A stretch of DNA of 64,000 nt from CAVUQH01 sp963774445 (GCA_963774445.1 CAVZFC010000022.1:656429-720428); one strand, 5' to 3'. Shown: positions 20,180 through 30,018, counted from the first letter of the stretch. Numbers and translations: made by a program. Notes: a model not told the origin generated them from the letters alone.

Positions 20180-20959
20180 TTACCGCTGGCCCGCGAACGG
20201 CGGGCGCGACTCCACCTCGGCCAGATCCTCGGCGGCGTAGTAGTCGCGGACCCCCTCGCGGTAGGCCGGCCGGGTGTAGAGCTCGGCGCAGGGCTGCTCG
20301 ATGGCGTCTGCGATCAGCTGCGCGACCTCGGCGACCGGTTGCGCCTGCGGGAACGCGCGCGAGTCCGGGCCGCCGTGCATCGCGTTGTTGCCGAAGTCGG
20401 TGGCGACGACGCCGGGCATCACCGTGGTCACCCAGCACTCGGGGTGCTGGGCGCGCAGCTCCATGCGCATGTTGGCGCTCAGCGCGTTGAGGGCGTGCTT
20501 GGCCGCGCTGTAGGCCGAGCGGAGGCCGACGTACGGAATGCGCCCGAGCATGGACGAGATATTGATGATCTGTCCGCGCCGACGCTCGCGGAAGTGCGGC
20601 GCCACCGCCTGCATGCCGTAGAGCGCCGACTTGACGTTGACCCGCATCATCTCGTCGAAGTCTTCGTCGGTGATCTCCGACACCATCCGCGAGATGCCGC
20701 GCCCGGCGTTGTTGACCCAGACGTCGATGTGGCCGAAACGCTCGATGGCCCGGTCGCGCAAGCGCTCGACGTCGGCCCGCCGGGTGACGTCGGTGACCAC
20801 GACCATGGCGTCGGTCCCGCAGCGCGCTGCGATCTCTTGCAGCTCCTTCTCGCGGCGCGCGGCCAAAACCAGCGTGCCGCCGCGGGCACCGACGGCCAGG
20901 GCCAGCGCGGCGCCGATGCCCGAGCTCGCGCCGGTGATGACAACGACCTTGTCGTTCAT
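20180..20959 (-). CDS. Short-chain dehydrogenase/reductase
   Basis: 259 residues, classical SDR: TGASSGIG cofactor loop at ~9-16, NNAG at ~86-89, catalytic Ser in ISSMLG, and YSAAK with Tyr and Lys. Arg residues after the glycine motif (AARREKE) favour NADP(H). The ATG overlaps the upstream DUF2330 stop (ATGA); the subunit 3-like gene follows after 5 bases. Co-expression with a GMC oxidoreductase suggests successive oxidation/reduction of a lipid or alcohol substrate, but this is inference. Confidence 0.93.
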   Translation of the reverse strand: MNDKVVVITGASSGIGAALALAVGARGGTLVLAARREKELQEIAARCGTDAMVVVTDVTRRADVERLRDRAIERFGHIDVWVNNAGRGISRMVSEITDEDFDEMMRVNVKSALYGMQAVAPHFRERRRGQIINISSMLGRIPYVGLRSAYSAAKHALNALSANMRMELRAQHPECWVTTVMPGVVATDFGNNAMHGGPDSRAFPQAQPVAEVAQLIADAIEQPCAELYTRPAYREGVRDYYAAEDLAEVESRPPFAGQR

Positions 20960-22530
20960 GCGCGCAGTCTACCTCCCGCGCGCCGCCGCCGGGTCACCGC
21001 GACCAGTGCCAGCGCCAGGAGCAGGCCGCTCCCGCCGGCATCCGACGACGAGCTACAGCCGCAGCCGTGTTTCTTCTTCTTCTCCGGCGCTGCCGGCGCC
21101 GGCGGTGGCGTGGCCGGCCGCGCGGCGCTCGCCTCGAGGCTGCCACCGGTCGGCTCCAGGCCCAGGCTGGCCACCGGCTCGGCGACCGCGGCCGCGAGCA
21201 CCAGCTGGCCGCGCTTGGCGAACGCCGTGTTGCGCGCGGTGCGCGGCTCGGCCGGGCCGTCGCCGCCCGGTCGGCCGCCCCAGATGCCGTGGTGGGGATC
21301 GCCGCACGGGACCGCTCCGGTCCACGGGTGGCGGATGATGTAGCGCCCCTGGAAGTTGTTGACCGTCGAGCTGGTCGCTTCCTTCTTCAGCCCATCGCCC
21401 GCGCCGCCGCGGCCGCCGGTGATGGCCGGCGCGGTGCGAAACACCAGGTCGTCGCCCAGGTGGCTGGCGTCGTAGCGCGTGTGCAGGCGCGTGAGCACCC
21501 AGCCGCTGACGTTGGCGCCGCCTCCGCCCAGCACGTCGAGCCCCAGGGTGGTCAGCTCGGTGGCCGTGAGCGTCGGCTCTGGACACGGGTCACAGCTGCC
21601 GGCGCCCCACGCGTACTCGGTGACCACGGCGTTGGGGTGCTTCTCCATGGTGGCGTCGAACAGCGCCGCGTAGAACTCGGCAAACCGGTCGCGCACCTCC
21701 TCGGCGACGAACAGGTTGGTCGGGATGGTGACGTTGTCGTAGTTGGCCGCCTCGTAGCGCTGGTTGCGCGCGAGGATGTGGACGATCAGATCCTGGCTGT
21801 CCTTGGCGTTGATCAGGCCCAGGCGGATCGGCAGCGAGAACTCCTTGGACTCGTAGTGAAAGCGCAGCGGCGACAGCGTTGCCATGCCGTTTTCGAACTT
21901 CACCTTGCCGGGATTGACCTTGGCGACGAAGAACTTCGAGCCGGTCTCGACGTACGGCCGCAGGTATTTGGCCGCGCCGGCGGGAATCTCGTAGTGGTGG
22001 CCGGTCAGCCAGCTCTCCAGCGCCGTGGCGTCGTCGGCGCTGAGGATCACGATCTCGTACTCGCCCACGGTGAACTGGGCCTCGATGCGCACGGCGGCGC
22101 GCTTGCTGCCGATCGAGCCGCGGCCGTAGCCCGCGCCGGTGATGCCGACGCCGCCCATGTCGCCCTCTTCCTCGGCCCGCAGCGCGCACGGATCCTGCTC
22201 CCAATATTCGACCAGGCGCGGCGCCGCCATCTTGTCGATCCGGTCGAACACCTCCGGCGGCAGCGTCTTGACGTTCTCCTTTTGCAGGACCACCGGCACC
22301 GGCACCACCAGCGCGAACGCTTCCGGGGGGCCCTGGTAGTTGTTGCGCATCGACAGCACCGTGGTGGTGCCGTCGCGCATCATCGTGACCGTGGTCGCGT
22401 TGTTGTAGAGCTTGGTGTCCGCTCCCGCGACGTAGAAGCCGCAGAAGGCGTCTGCGGCGCGAGGCGCGGCGACGGTGGCGACGAACGCTACCACCGCAAA
22501 TTTGCTGGCAACCCGATGAAATCCCGGCAT
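20956..22530 (-). CDS. DUF2330 protein with MYXO-CTERM-like C-terminal anchor
   Basis: 524 residues. Sec signal peptide (to ~28), then DUF2330: FCGFYVAGADTKLYNNAT and the PEAFALVVPVPVVLQKE segment. The C-terminus is a Pro/Ala linker, KKKKHGCGCSSSS, a hydrophobic stretch LLLALALVAV and TRRRRAGG: the tripartite form of a MYXO-CTERM sorting signal, processed and anchored at the cell surface in Myxococcota. Biochemical role unknown. A G-run (GGGGGGGA) precedes the ATG. First gene of a four-gene unit. Confidence 0.88.
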   Translation of the reverse strand: MPGFHRVASKFAVVAFVATVAAPRAADAFCGFYVAGADTKLYNNATTVTMMRDGTTTVLSMRNNYQGPPEAFALVVPVPVVLQKENVKTLPPEVFDRIDKMAAPRLVEYWEQDPCALRAEEEGDMGGVGITGAGYGRGSIGSKRAAVRIEAQFTVGEYEIVILSADDATALESWLTGHHYEIPAGAAKYLRPYVETGSKFFVAKVNPGKVKFENGMATLSPLRFHYESKEFSLPIRLGLINAKDSQDLIVHILARNQRYEAANYDNVTIPTNLFVAEEVRDRFAEFYAALFDATMEKHPNAVVTEYAWGAGSCDPCPEPTLTATELTTLGLDVLGGGGANVSGWVLTRLHTRYDASHLGDDLVFRTAPAITGGRGGAGDGLKKEATSSTVNNFQGRYIIRHPWTGAVPCGDPHHGIWGGRPGGDGPAEPRTARNTAFAKRGQLVLAAAVAEPVASLGLEPTGGSLEASAARPATPPPAPAAPEKKKKHGCGCSSSSDAGGSGLLLALALVAVTRRRRAGGRLRA

Positions 22531-22574
22531 TGATCCCCCCCTTGCGCGGCGAGGATAGCAGCTATGCTTGTCCC

Positions 22575-23603
22575 GTGAGCACCCCCGTCGTCCTCGATAC
22601 CATCCCGCTCGGCTTCCCCTGGCAGACGGCCGATCCGTTCCTCTTTTGCGTGCACCACGTCGATGCCTACCCGCCGGGCAACGAGGTGATGGGACCGGCC
22701 GCGTCGTTGGCCGGGCGCAACATCGGCATGGACTTCGAGGGGATCGACGGCTGGCGCATGTACCACGGCGACATCGTTCCCGGGTTTCCGCGTCATCCGC
22801 ACCGCGGCTTCGAAACCGTGACCATCGCGCGGCGCGGCTACATCGATCACTTCGACTCGCTGGGCGCGACGGCCCGCTTCGGCAACGGCGACGTTCAGTG
22901 GATCACGGCCGGCCGCGGCATCGTCCACTGCGAGATGTTCCCGCTGGTCCGGCGCGATGAGCCCAACCCGACTGAGCTGTTCCAGATCTGGCTCAACCTG
23001 CCGCGCGAGGACAAGATGGTCGAGCCGCACTTCGCGATGCTGTGGGCCGAGAGCATTCCGCGGCGGACCTTTCGCGACGCGGCCCGGCGCGGCACCGAGG
23101 TCGCGGTCATCGCCGGGCACCTGCCCGATGTCGCGGCCCCGCCGTCGCCGCCGCCCGGATCGTGGGCAGCCCGGACGGACTCGGACGTGGCGATCTGGAC
23201 CCTGCGGCTCGATTCCGAGGCCCGGTTCACGCTGCCGCCGGCGGCGCCCGGCAGCAATCGCATGCTCTACCTCTTCGCCGGCAGTCGCCTGCGCGTGGGC
23301 GAGCAGGAGGTTGCGCCCGGCATCGGCGTGCGTGTGCGTGCCGACGCCTCGGTGGAGCTCGAGAACGGCGACGGCGCGGCCGAGTTGCTGCTCCTGCAGG
23401 GGCGCCCGATCGGCCAGCCGGTGGTGCAGTACGGCCCGTTCGTGATGAACAGCTCGTCAGAGATTCAGCAGGCGTTCATCGACTATCGCAGCACCGAGTT
23501 CGGCGGCTGGCCGTGGGACAGCGACGGGCCGGTGCATCCGCGCGACGAGGGGCGCTTCGCCATTCACGCCGACGGTCGCACCGAGCGGGCGGGCCAGGGC
23601 TAG
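22575..23603 (+). CDS. Pirin-like bicupin protein
   Basis: 342 residues. The N-terminal cupin carries pirin's metal-binding residues: HPHRGFETVTI (two His) and DVQWITAGRGIVHCEM (His and Glu). A second cupin follows, ending in QGRPIGQPVVQYGPFVMN. Bacterial pirins are iron proteins that can act as quercetinases or redox-linked regulators. I chose the GTG at 22575 because it begins at the conserved domain; the ATG at 22530 overlaps the divergent DUF2330 start, and would add 15 residues. It ends 5 bases before a convergent gene. Confidence 0.85.
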   Translation: MSTPVVLDTIPLGFPWQTADPFLFCVHHVDAYPPGNEVMGPAASLAGRNIGMDFEGIDGWRMYHGDIVPGFPRHPHRGFETVTIARRGYIDHFDSLGATARFGNGDVQWITAGRGIVHCEMFPLVRRDEPNPTELFQIWLNLPREDKMVEPHFAMLWAESIPRRTFRDAARRGTEVAVIAGHLPDVAAPPSPPPGSWAARTDSDVAIWTLRLDSEARFTLPPAAPGSNRMLYLFAGSRLRVGEQEVAPGIGVRVRADASVELENGDGAAELLLLQGRPIGQPVVQYGPFVMNSSSEIQQAFIDYRSTEFGGWPWDSDGPVHPRDEGRFAIHADGRTERAGQG

Positions 23604-23608
23604 CTGGC

Positions 23609-24163
23609 TCAGCGCCAGCGGCCGACGTACTCGCAGCACTCGTCGCCGCGGGAGCGGCAGCGCGGCTCGTCGATCTCCAACAGCGTGCCCCCGGTCAGCT
23701 CGATGGCGCGGGCAAACCAGCCCATCTCGCGCCTGCAGAAGGCGGCGTCGACGATGCCGAAGTCGTACAGGCACCCGCGGATCACCCCCGGCTCCGGCTC
23801 GCCGACCTCCCATCTGCCGCTGTCGTGGTAGGTGCCCCACATGCTGGAGGCCTTTTGCAGCATCCACCGCGGCGACTTCAGGCGCAGGACGAACTTGTGG
23901 AACGCATTGAGCTGCCAGGCGGCGGCGAACAGTCCGATCTGGTAGCACAGGCCCAGATCGCCGCTGCCGTAGTCGCGGTCGAGGATGCGGTGAAACTGCA
24001 TGATCGGCTCGAGCGGATACCAGCCGACGGCCACGACCGACTCGAGGAGATCGCGGTCGGCGGCCGGCAGCTGGGCCATCGCGTCGGGGACGGCGTCGGG
24101 GCCCAGCTCTTTCTCGGCATACAGCTTGGCGGACAGGAACAACGTACCTTTGGACTCGGCCAC
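23609..24163 (-). CDS. V4R/haem-NO-binding-like domain protein
   Basis: 184 residues. The C-terminal pattern (GGTLLEIDEPRCRSRGDECCEY) is that of V4R and related small-molecule sensor domains, in which two Cys bracket a GD turn. The N-terminal half is helical (KLYAEKELGPDAVPDAMAQL). In myxobacteria such single-domain proteins occur as many paralogues whose function is unknown. A loose match to the TIGR02265 paralogue family is also possible. It is divergent from the DUF3127 gene, with an inverted repeat between them. Confidence 0.6.
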   Translation of the reverse strand: MAESKGTLFLSAKLYAEKELGPDAVPDAMAQLPAADRDLLESVVAVGWYPLEPIMQFHRILDRDYGSGDLGLCYQIGLFAAAWQLNAFHKFVLRLKSPRWMLQKASSMWGTYHDSGRWEVGEPEPGVIRGCLYDFGIVDAAFCRREMGWFARAIELTGGTLLEIDEPRCRSRGDECCEYVGRWR

Positions 24164-24230
24164 GGCTCTCTATAGTGAGGGATGATGGTCCGCGGGAAAA
24201 CCGCCCTTGGCCCCTGTCTCGGCGAACCCG

Positions 24231-24259
24231 CGAGATCGAGAGCAGATCGCGCGATCTCG
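24231..24259. promoter_or_regulatory. Inverted repeat in divergent V4R / DUF3127 spacer
   Basis: CGAGATCG (24231-24238) and its exact complement CGATCTCG (24252-24259) are separated by 13 bp and lie 39 bp before the DUF3127 ATG. It could be an operator or a stem-loop in the mRNA leader. No strong -10/-35 pair is visible. Confidence 0.35.
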
Positions 24260-24297
24260 GGGTTGCCGCCGGGCCGCTCCCGCGTATGCTGCGGCCC

Positions 24298-24666
24298 ATG
24301 GGCATCGAAGCCAGCGGCAAGATCCACGCGATCTTCGACACCAAGCAGGTGACGGAGCGTTTTCAGAAGCGCGAGTTCGTCGTCGAGATGTCGGACAACC
24401 CGAAATACCCGCAGTTCGTCCTGTTCCAGCTGACGGGCGACCGCTGCGACGCGATCGAGGGCTTCGCGGTCGGCGACGAGGTCCGGGTCAACTTCAGCCT
24501 GCGCGGCCGCGAGTGGAACAGCCCCAAGGGCGAGGTGAAGTACTTCAACAGCCTCGACGTCTGGACCGTCGAGCGCGTCGGCGGCAACGTCTTCGACGAC
24601 GAGCGCCCGCCGCCGCCCGACGATCCGCCGCCGGACGTCAACCTCGACAACGACATCCCGTTCTAG
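24298..24666 (+). CDS. DUF3127 protein with SSB-like acidic C-terminal tip
   Basis: 122 residues from ATG 24298. An OB-fold-like DUF3127 domain (GKIHAIFDTKQVTERFQKREFVVE split over ~25 residues, VGDEVRVNFSLRGREW) is followed by a Pro/Asp-rich tail ending NLDNDIPF. That ending closely resembles the acidic tip DDDIPF of single-stranded DNA-binding protein, which docks repair enzymes. DUF3127 proteins are mostly known from phages and Bacteroidetes and are uncharacterised. The stop abuts the convergent methyltransferase stop with no gap. Confidence 0.8.
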   Translation: MGIEASGKIHAIFDTKQVTERFQKREFVVEMSDNPKYPQFVLFQLTGDRCDAIEGFAVGDEVRVNFSLRGREWNSPKGEVKYFNSLDVWTVERVGGNVFDDERPPPPDDPPPDVNLDNDIPF

Positions 24667-25440
24667 TCACGCTGGCGCCATCGCGCCGAAGAACAGTCGG
24701 GTCTGGTACACGAGCTCGATCTCGCCGCCCCGCTGGTGGCTGCGGAACACCGACCGCGCCGCGTTGGCGGCCGCGTCGTAGCGCGGGTCGTCGCGGGCCG
24801 GCGTGTACGACGAGGAGAAGAAACGGCCGACCAGGCCGGCCTCGTCCAGCTGCTGGGAGTTGGCCAGCTCGGCGGTCGCGTACGGCCCGCCGAAGAAGGC
24901 GCGGAGCTTCTCGTCCAGCCCCTGGAAGCGGTAGGTGGTCTCGCGATAGTCGGTGCCCCAGTCGGCGTGCAGTTGCTCGTAGGCGGCCATCGCCGGCGAA
25001 GCCCCGGCCAGGCGGTCGTTCCACACCAGGCCAACGTGGCCGCCGGGGCAAAGGATGCGCAGGCACTCGGTGCGCGTCGCGGCGACGTCGAACCAGTGGA
25101 ACGCCTGGCCGGCGGTCACCAGGTCGACCGACGCGGCGGGCAGGGTGGTCGCCTCGGCCGAGGCGTCGATGCTCGTGAAGCCGGGGCGGTCGCCCAGCTG
25201 CACCTCGGCCGCGGCGCGCATCGCCGGGTTGGGCTCCACGGCGTAGACCCGGTGGCCGCCGTCGAGGAACAGCTCGGTGAGGATTCCGGTCCCCGCGCCC
25301 AGGTCGGCCACCGTCTGGGCCGGGCCGACGCCGTGGGCGTGCAGCCAGTCGAGCATGGCGGTTGGGTAGTGAGGGCGGTACTTGACGTAGTCGGCGACGC
25401 GGTCGGTGAAGCGCCGCTTGGGATCTCGGTCCGACATCAT
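24667..25440 (-). CDS. Class I SAM-dependent methyltransferase
   Basis: 257 residues (two adjacent Met at the start). Motif I is VADLGAGTGILTELF, followed by acidic AVEPNP, a VDLVTAGQAFHWFD segment, and a C-terminal region (GEIELVYQTRLFF) typical of YcgJ/UbiE-type small-molecule methyltransferases. Substrate unknown. It is convergent with the DUF3127 gene, their stop codons touching. Confidence 0.9.
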   Translation of the reverse strand: MMSDRDPKRRFTDRVADYVKYRPHYPTAMLDWLHAHGVGPAQTVADLGAGTGILTELFLDGGHRVYAVEPNPAMRAAAEVQLGDRPGFTSIDASAEATTLPAASVDLVTAGQAFHWFDVAATRTECLRILCPGGHVGLVWNDRLAGASPAMAAYEQLHADWGTDYRETTYRFQGLDEKLRAFFGGPYATAELANSQQLDEAGLVGRFFSSSYTPARDDPRYDAAANAARSVFRSHQRGGEIELVYQTRLFFGAMAPA

Positions 25441-25528
25441 GCCGGCTTCATAGCGTTTCTCCCGATGCGAGACCAGGCTGTGCCGGGAGGGCGCCAGGCG
25501 GTATCATTGGAACCGACCGGGAGGTTCG

Positions 25529-25966
25529 ATGCGACATGCAGCAACATGCCTGGTGATGCTCTTCGCCGCCGGCTGTGGCGGCCAACCGGTGGGATCCAAG
25601 GTCCCGCGCCCCAATCCGACCGACGTCGCCGTGGGCGCCGCGGCGGCGGCCGCCGCCCTGACCCTGGCCAACCCGGACGCGGCCGCGCGCAAGCCGGAGG
25701 GGCAACAGGAGAAATCGCTCAGGGGGGTCAAGGGGCCCAAGGAGACCGTGCCCGGGGCCGTGCTCGACCGCGCCGACTCCGGCGCCAAGCAGCCGTGCGA
25801 TCGAGACGGCGCGGCCAGCGCGGCTGCGGCGCCGTCGCCCCAGCCGACCACCCCGGGGCGGCTCGACCTGGTTCCCGCGCCGGAAAACCGCGAGCGCGCA
25901 CAGCCGGCCCAGTCGCCCGCGCCGTGCCCCAACGCCGATGACGACGAGGACCGCGCGGGCGACTAG
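25529..25966 (+). CDS. Low-complexity lipoprotein
   Basis: 145 residues from ATG 25529 with GGGAGG 4 bases upstream. Lipobox AAGC (~13-16) follows a short signal peptide. The mature part is Ala/Pro/Asp-rich, probably disordered, with two Cys (QPCDRDG, PCPNADD). No family recognised. The stop codon TAG shares its last base with the GTG start of the next gene (TAGTG), so the two are co-translated. Confidence 0.65.
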   Translation: MRHAATCLVMLFAAGCGGQPVGSKVPRPNPTDVAVGAAAAAAALTLANPDAAARKPEGQQEKSLRGVKGPKETVPGAVLDRADSGAKQPCDRDGAASAAAAPSPQPTTPGRLDLVPAPENRERAQPAQSPAPCPNADDDEDRAGD

Positions 25967-26790
25967 TGGGTCTCGCCGGCCTCCGTCTGCCGTGCGGCGC
26001 GCTGGCCGCGTCGCTGTCGATCGCCGCGATCGGTTGCTACTCGGGCGCGCCCGCTACCCGTGACGTCAACGCCGCCTGGCGCGGGCGGTCGCGCCATGCC
26101 ATCGAGGCGCGGTGGGGCAGGGCGGCGTCGGTGTCGGCCGACACCGGTGGCGGCACGCTGCTCCGCTGGTCGCACACGCATCATCACATCGAGCTACCCA
26201 GCGGCCACGCGTCGCTGCACGTCGAGCCGGGCCTGGTCGAGGGTGAGGCCGAGGTGCGACCGGGCGCGATCTGGAACAGCCAGACCACGGTCGTGGCGCA
26301 CGTCGACGGGGCCGGGGTGATCGCGGCGGTCGAAGGGCCGTCTCTGCGCTGGGGCCCGCCCGATGACGCCAACCTTCGCTGGGGAACGATCCTGGGGATG
26401 CACGTCGGCATGGGCCGACTCGACGACACGTTAACGCCGCTGCCGTCGGGCGGCCTCTATCTGGGCGGCATGCTGTCGCCCACCCTCGGGCTGGTCGGCT
26501 GCTTCTCGCTGGTCAGCGGCTCGGATAACGCCGGCGGCGCCATGGCGTTTGCCTGGGGGATGGCGGCGCAGTGGTGGCCGGCGACCCGGCTGTGGCTGCG
26601 CGCCGGTCCGGCCATGGTGCTCGACTTCGACCCCGGCTTCGAAGACGCCACCCTCAGCCCCGGCCTGACCACCGGCGCCAGCTACGCGGTCATCAAGGTG
26701 GGCACCTTCGTGCTCGACCTGCGGCTGGATCTCATCGCCAGCCCCTCGGCGGTCTTCGGCAGCGCCGGAATCGGCGTAAACATGAACTGA
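25966..26790 (+). CDS. Outer-membrane-associated lipoprotein, beta-rich
   Basis: 274 residues. GTG start shares one base with the preceding stop. Signal peptide with lipobox AIGC (~20-23). After a helix with RHAIEARWGR, the second half alternates in the manner of membrane beta-strands (GLYLGGMLSPTLGLVGCFSLVS, RLWLRAGPAMVLDFDP, VLDLRLDLIASPSAVFG) and ends in GVNMN, suggesting a small barrel. Family not recognised. Probably works with the preceding lipoprotein. Confidence 0.7.
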   Translation: MGLAGLRLPCGALAASLSIAAIGCYSGAPATRDVNAAWRGRSRHAIEARWGRAASVSADTGGGTLLRWSHTHHHIELPSGHASLHVEPGLVEGEAEVRPGAIWNSQTTVVAHVDGAGVIAAVEGPSLRWGPPDDANLRWGTILGMHVGMGRLDDTLTPLPSGGLYLGGMLSPTLGLVGCFSLVSGSDNAGGAMAFAWGMAAQWWPATRLWLRAGPAMVLDFDPGFEDATLSPGLTTGASYAVIKVGTFVLDLRLDLIASPSAVFGSAGIGVNMN

Positions 26791-26889
26791 AAGCAACGCG
26801 AGTTGCACCAAGTAAACACCTGCTGCGTATAAAAAAGGAAGCGGATTCAGGAAAATAAATAATTCAAATAGGTTAGAGGATTGTCGGAC
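26791..26889. promoter_or_regulatory. AT-rich upstream region with palindrome (possible activator site)
   Basis: This stretch is far more AT-rich than the window as a whole, especially 26828-26880. GCAAC-GCGA-GTTGC (26793-26806) is a perfect inverted repeat ~85 bp above the -24 element at 26890, the usual distance for a sigma-54 activator site. It could instead be a stem at the end of the preceding transcript. Confidence 0.4.
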
Positions 26890-26905
26890 TGGCACCTACC
26901 TTGCT
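26890..26905 (+). promoter_or_regulatory. Sigma-54 (-24/-12) promoter of the DUF1508 lipoprotein gene
   Basis: TGGCAC (26890-26895), 5-bp spacer, TTGCT (26901-26905): an exact match to the sigma-54 consensus, with GG and GC 12 bp apart. Expected transcript start is ~26916, 46 bp before the ATG at 26962. A sigma-54 activator is encoded downstream at 27818-29332, convergent with this gene. Confidence 0.85.
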
Positions 26906-26961
26906 CTACCGGGCGGTACATCGGACACGACACACACGACCTTCCGACCGGAGCAAAGACA

Positions 26962-27732
26962 ATGTTCAAGACCATCCGCATCCTCCCCCTCCTCGCCACC
27001 CTGGCTCTCGGCGCGCTGGCGCCCGCGTGCGTCACCGACGGCGCCGAGCAGATTGGCAACTCGACCGACAACATCAGCGGCCGGCCCTACTTCGACCTGC
27101 TGCGCGGCGACTCGGGCAAGTACCACTTCAACTTCGCTGCTGCGAATCACGAGATCGTCCTGACCTCGCAGAGCTACACCACCCGCACCGGCGCCCTCGG
27201 CGGTGTGCTGTCGGTGCTCGACAACGCCGGCAACCGCGGCAACTTCGAGGTCCGCACCGCCAAGTCGGGCGAGAGCTACTTCGTGCTGCAGGCGGCCAAC
27301 GGCCAGATCATCGGCGTGAGCGAGATGTACGCCAGCAGCGAGAACGCCCAGCGCGGCATCCTCGCGGTGATGAACGCCTCCGACGACTACCTGGCCTTCC
27401 TCGCCAGCCGTCGCGGCGAGCGCTTCGTCGTCTACGCCGGCGCCAACGGCTACTACTTCAACCTGCGCGCTGGCAACGGCGAGATCATGCTGCGCTCGCA
27501 GCGCTACAGCAGCGAAGCGGCCGCCCTCAACGGCACCTTCTCGGTCTGGGACAACGGCGCCGACTCCGCCAACTACCGCATCGAGCTGGCCAAGGACGGT
27601 GGCTACTACCTCAACCTCGTCGCCGGCAACGGCCAGATCATCGCCACCAGCGAGATCTACGACAGCAAGTCCAACGCCAAGCGCGCCCTCGAGTCGATCA
27701 TCGCGCTCCTCCCCGACGTGGAGCTCCTCTAG
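26962..27732 (+). CDS. Lipoprotein with four DUF1508 (YegP-like) repeats
   Basis: 256 residues from ATG 26962 (GGAG 8 bases upstream). Signal peptide to Cys 23 (ALAPAC, an imperfect lipobox). Four DUF1508 repeats follow at about 43-90, 95-137, 155-198 and 205-248, each with a FNL/LNL strand, a GNGEI or GNGQII turn, and a SExYxSxxNAxxGI/A helix. Most YegP-like proteins are cytosolic and have one or two repeats; an exported four-repeat form is less usual. Its own -24/-12 promoter implies tight, activator-dependent expression under stress or development. Function of DUF1508 is unknown. Confidence 0.85.
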   Translation: MFKTIRILPLLATLALGALAPACVTDGAEQIGNSTDNISGRPYFDLLRGDSGKYHFNFAAANHEIVLTSQSYTTRTGALGGVLSVLDNAGNRGNFEVRTAKSGESYFVLQAANGQIIGVSEMYASSENAQRGILAVMNASDDYLAFLASRRGERFVVYAGANGYYFNLRAGNGEIMLRSQRYSSEAAALNGTFSVWDNGADSANYRIELAKDGGYYLNLVAGNGQIIATSEIYDSKSNAKRALESIIALLPDVELL

Positions 27733-27817
27733 CCTGGATTTTTCGCGAGAGTCGGAGTCGTGAGGGACGGCGGTGGGCCAGGTGGCCTGCCGCCGTTTCT
27801 CGTTTCGGCGCGGCGCG

Positions 27818-29332
<1,515 letters not shown>

Positions 29333-29356
29333 CCCTGTCCCAGAGTAACCAGTTGT

Positions 29357-29382
29357 TGCATTCGTGCAAATCGTCGAATGCA
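29357..29382. promoter_or_regulatory. Perfect inverted repeat between activator and ECF sigma genes
   Basis: TGCATTCG (29357-29364) and CGAATGCA (29375-29382) are exact complements 10 bp apart, 25 bp above the activator ATG. Size and spacing (18 bp centre to centre) fit a dimeric HTH protein, possibly the activator itself. Confidence 0.5.
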
Positions 29383-29477
29383 CCCCCGTGATTCCGCGCG
29401 TTTGTAGGTGGTGACAGCAAGCGGCGGATATTTTTGCGACCGTCCGGCGTCGCCCGACTGTCTGTCGGGGTGAAGCC

Positions 29478-30008
29478 ATGTACGAGCGAGCCCGCCGCCA
29501 ACGACTCTGTCGCCTGCTCGAGCCACACCACGACGAGATGCGTGTGCTGGCCCGCCGGTTGTGCCGCGCCGGCGCCGACGGCGACGACCTCTTCCAGGAA
29601 GCCGCCATGCGCGCGCTGGTCAAGCTCGACGGCTTGCGCAGCGACGACGCGTTTTGCTTCTGGTTCTACCGCGTGCTCCTGTCGGTGCATCGCAACCGCA
29701 CCAGGCAGAGCTTCTGGTCCCGCCTGGTGCCGCTGGACGACGCGCCGGCGTCGCCCGAGCGCGCAGGCGATCCCGGCGCCGCCGATCGCGTGCGCTCGGC
29801 GCTGGGCAGCCTGCCCGCGGTGCAGCGCGAGGCGGTGGTGCTGCACGACCTGCAAGAGCTGACCGTCAACGAGGTGGCCGAGTTGCAGGGCGTGTCGGCC
29901 TCCGCGGTCAAGTCGCGACTCAGCCGCGCGCGCAAGCGCCTGCGATCGATCTACCGCAAGCGCTTTGCCGTGGTCGCGACCGAAGCCGAACTGCTGGGCG
30001 AGTCCTGA
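29478..30008 (+). CDS. ECF-type RNA polymerase sigma factor
   Basis: 176 residues. Region 2 contains ARRLCRAGADGDDLFQEAAMRAL; region 4 contains VLHDLQELTVNEVAELQGVSASAVKSRL split across ~28 residues with the final RARKRLR helix. This is a group IV sigma without region 3. The next gene, 10 bases on, encodes a membrane protein in the position of an anti-sigma factor. Target promoters cannot be named. Confidence 0.92.
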   Translation: MYERARRQRLCRLLEPHHDEMRVLARRLCRAGADGDDLFQEAAMRALVKLDGLRSDDAFCFWFYRVLLSVHRNRTRQSFWSRLVPLDDAPASPERAGDPGAADRVRSALGSLPAVQREAVVLHDLQELTVNEVAELQGVSASAVKSRLSRARKRLRSIYRKRFAVVATEAELLGES

Positions 30009-30018
30009 GGAGATCATC

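Noticed and set aside
22530..22574. ATG at 22530 as start of the pirin-like gene
   Set aside because: It overlaps the divergent DUF2330 start codon and adds residues without family match; GTG 22575 begins at the conserved part.
26881..26961. Earlier ATG-like start for the DUF1508 lipoprotein
   Set aside because: It lies upstream of the sigma-54 -24/-12 element, so it would not be in the transcript.
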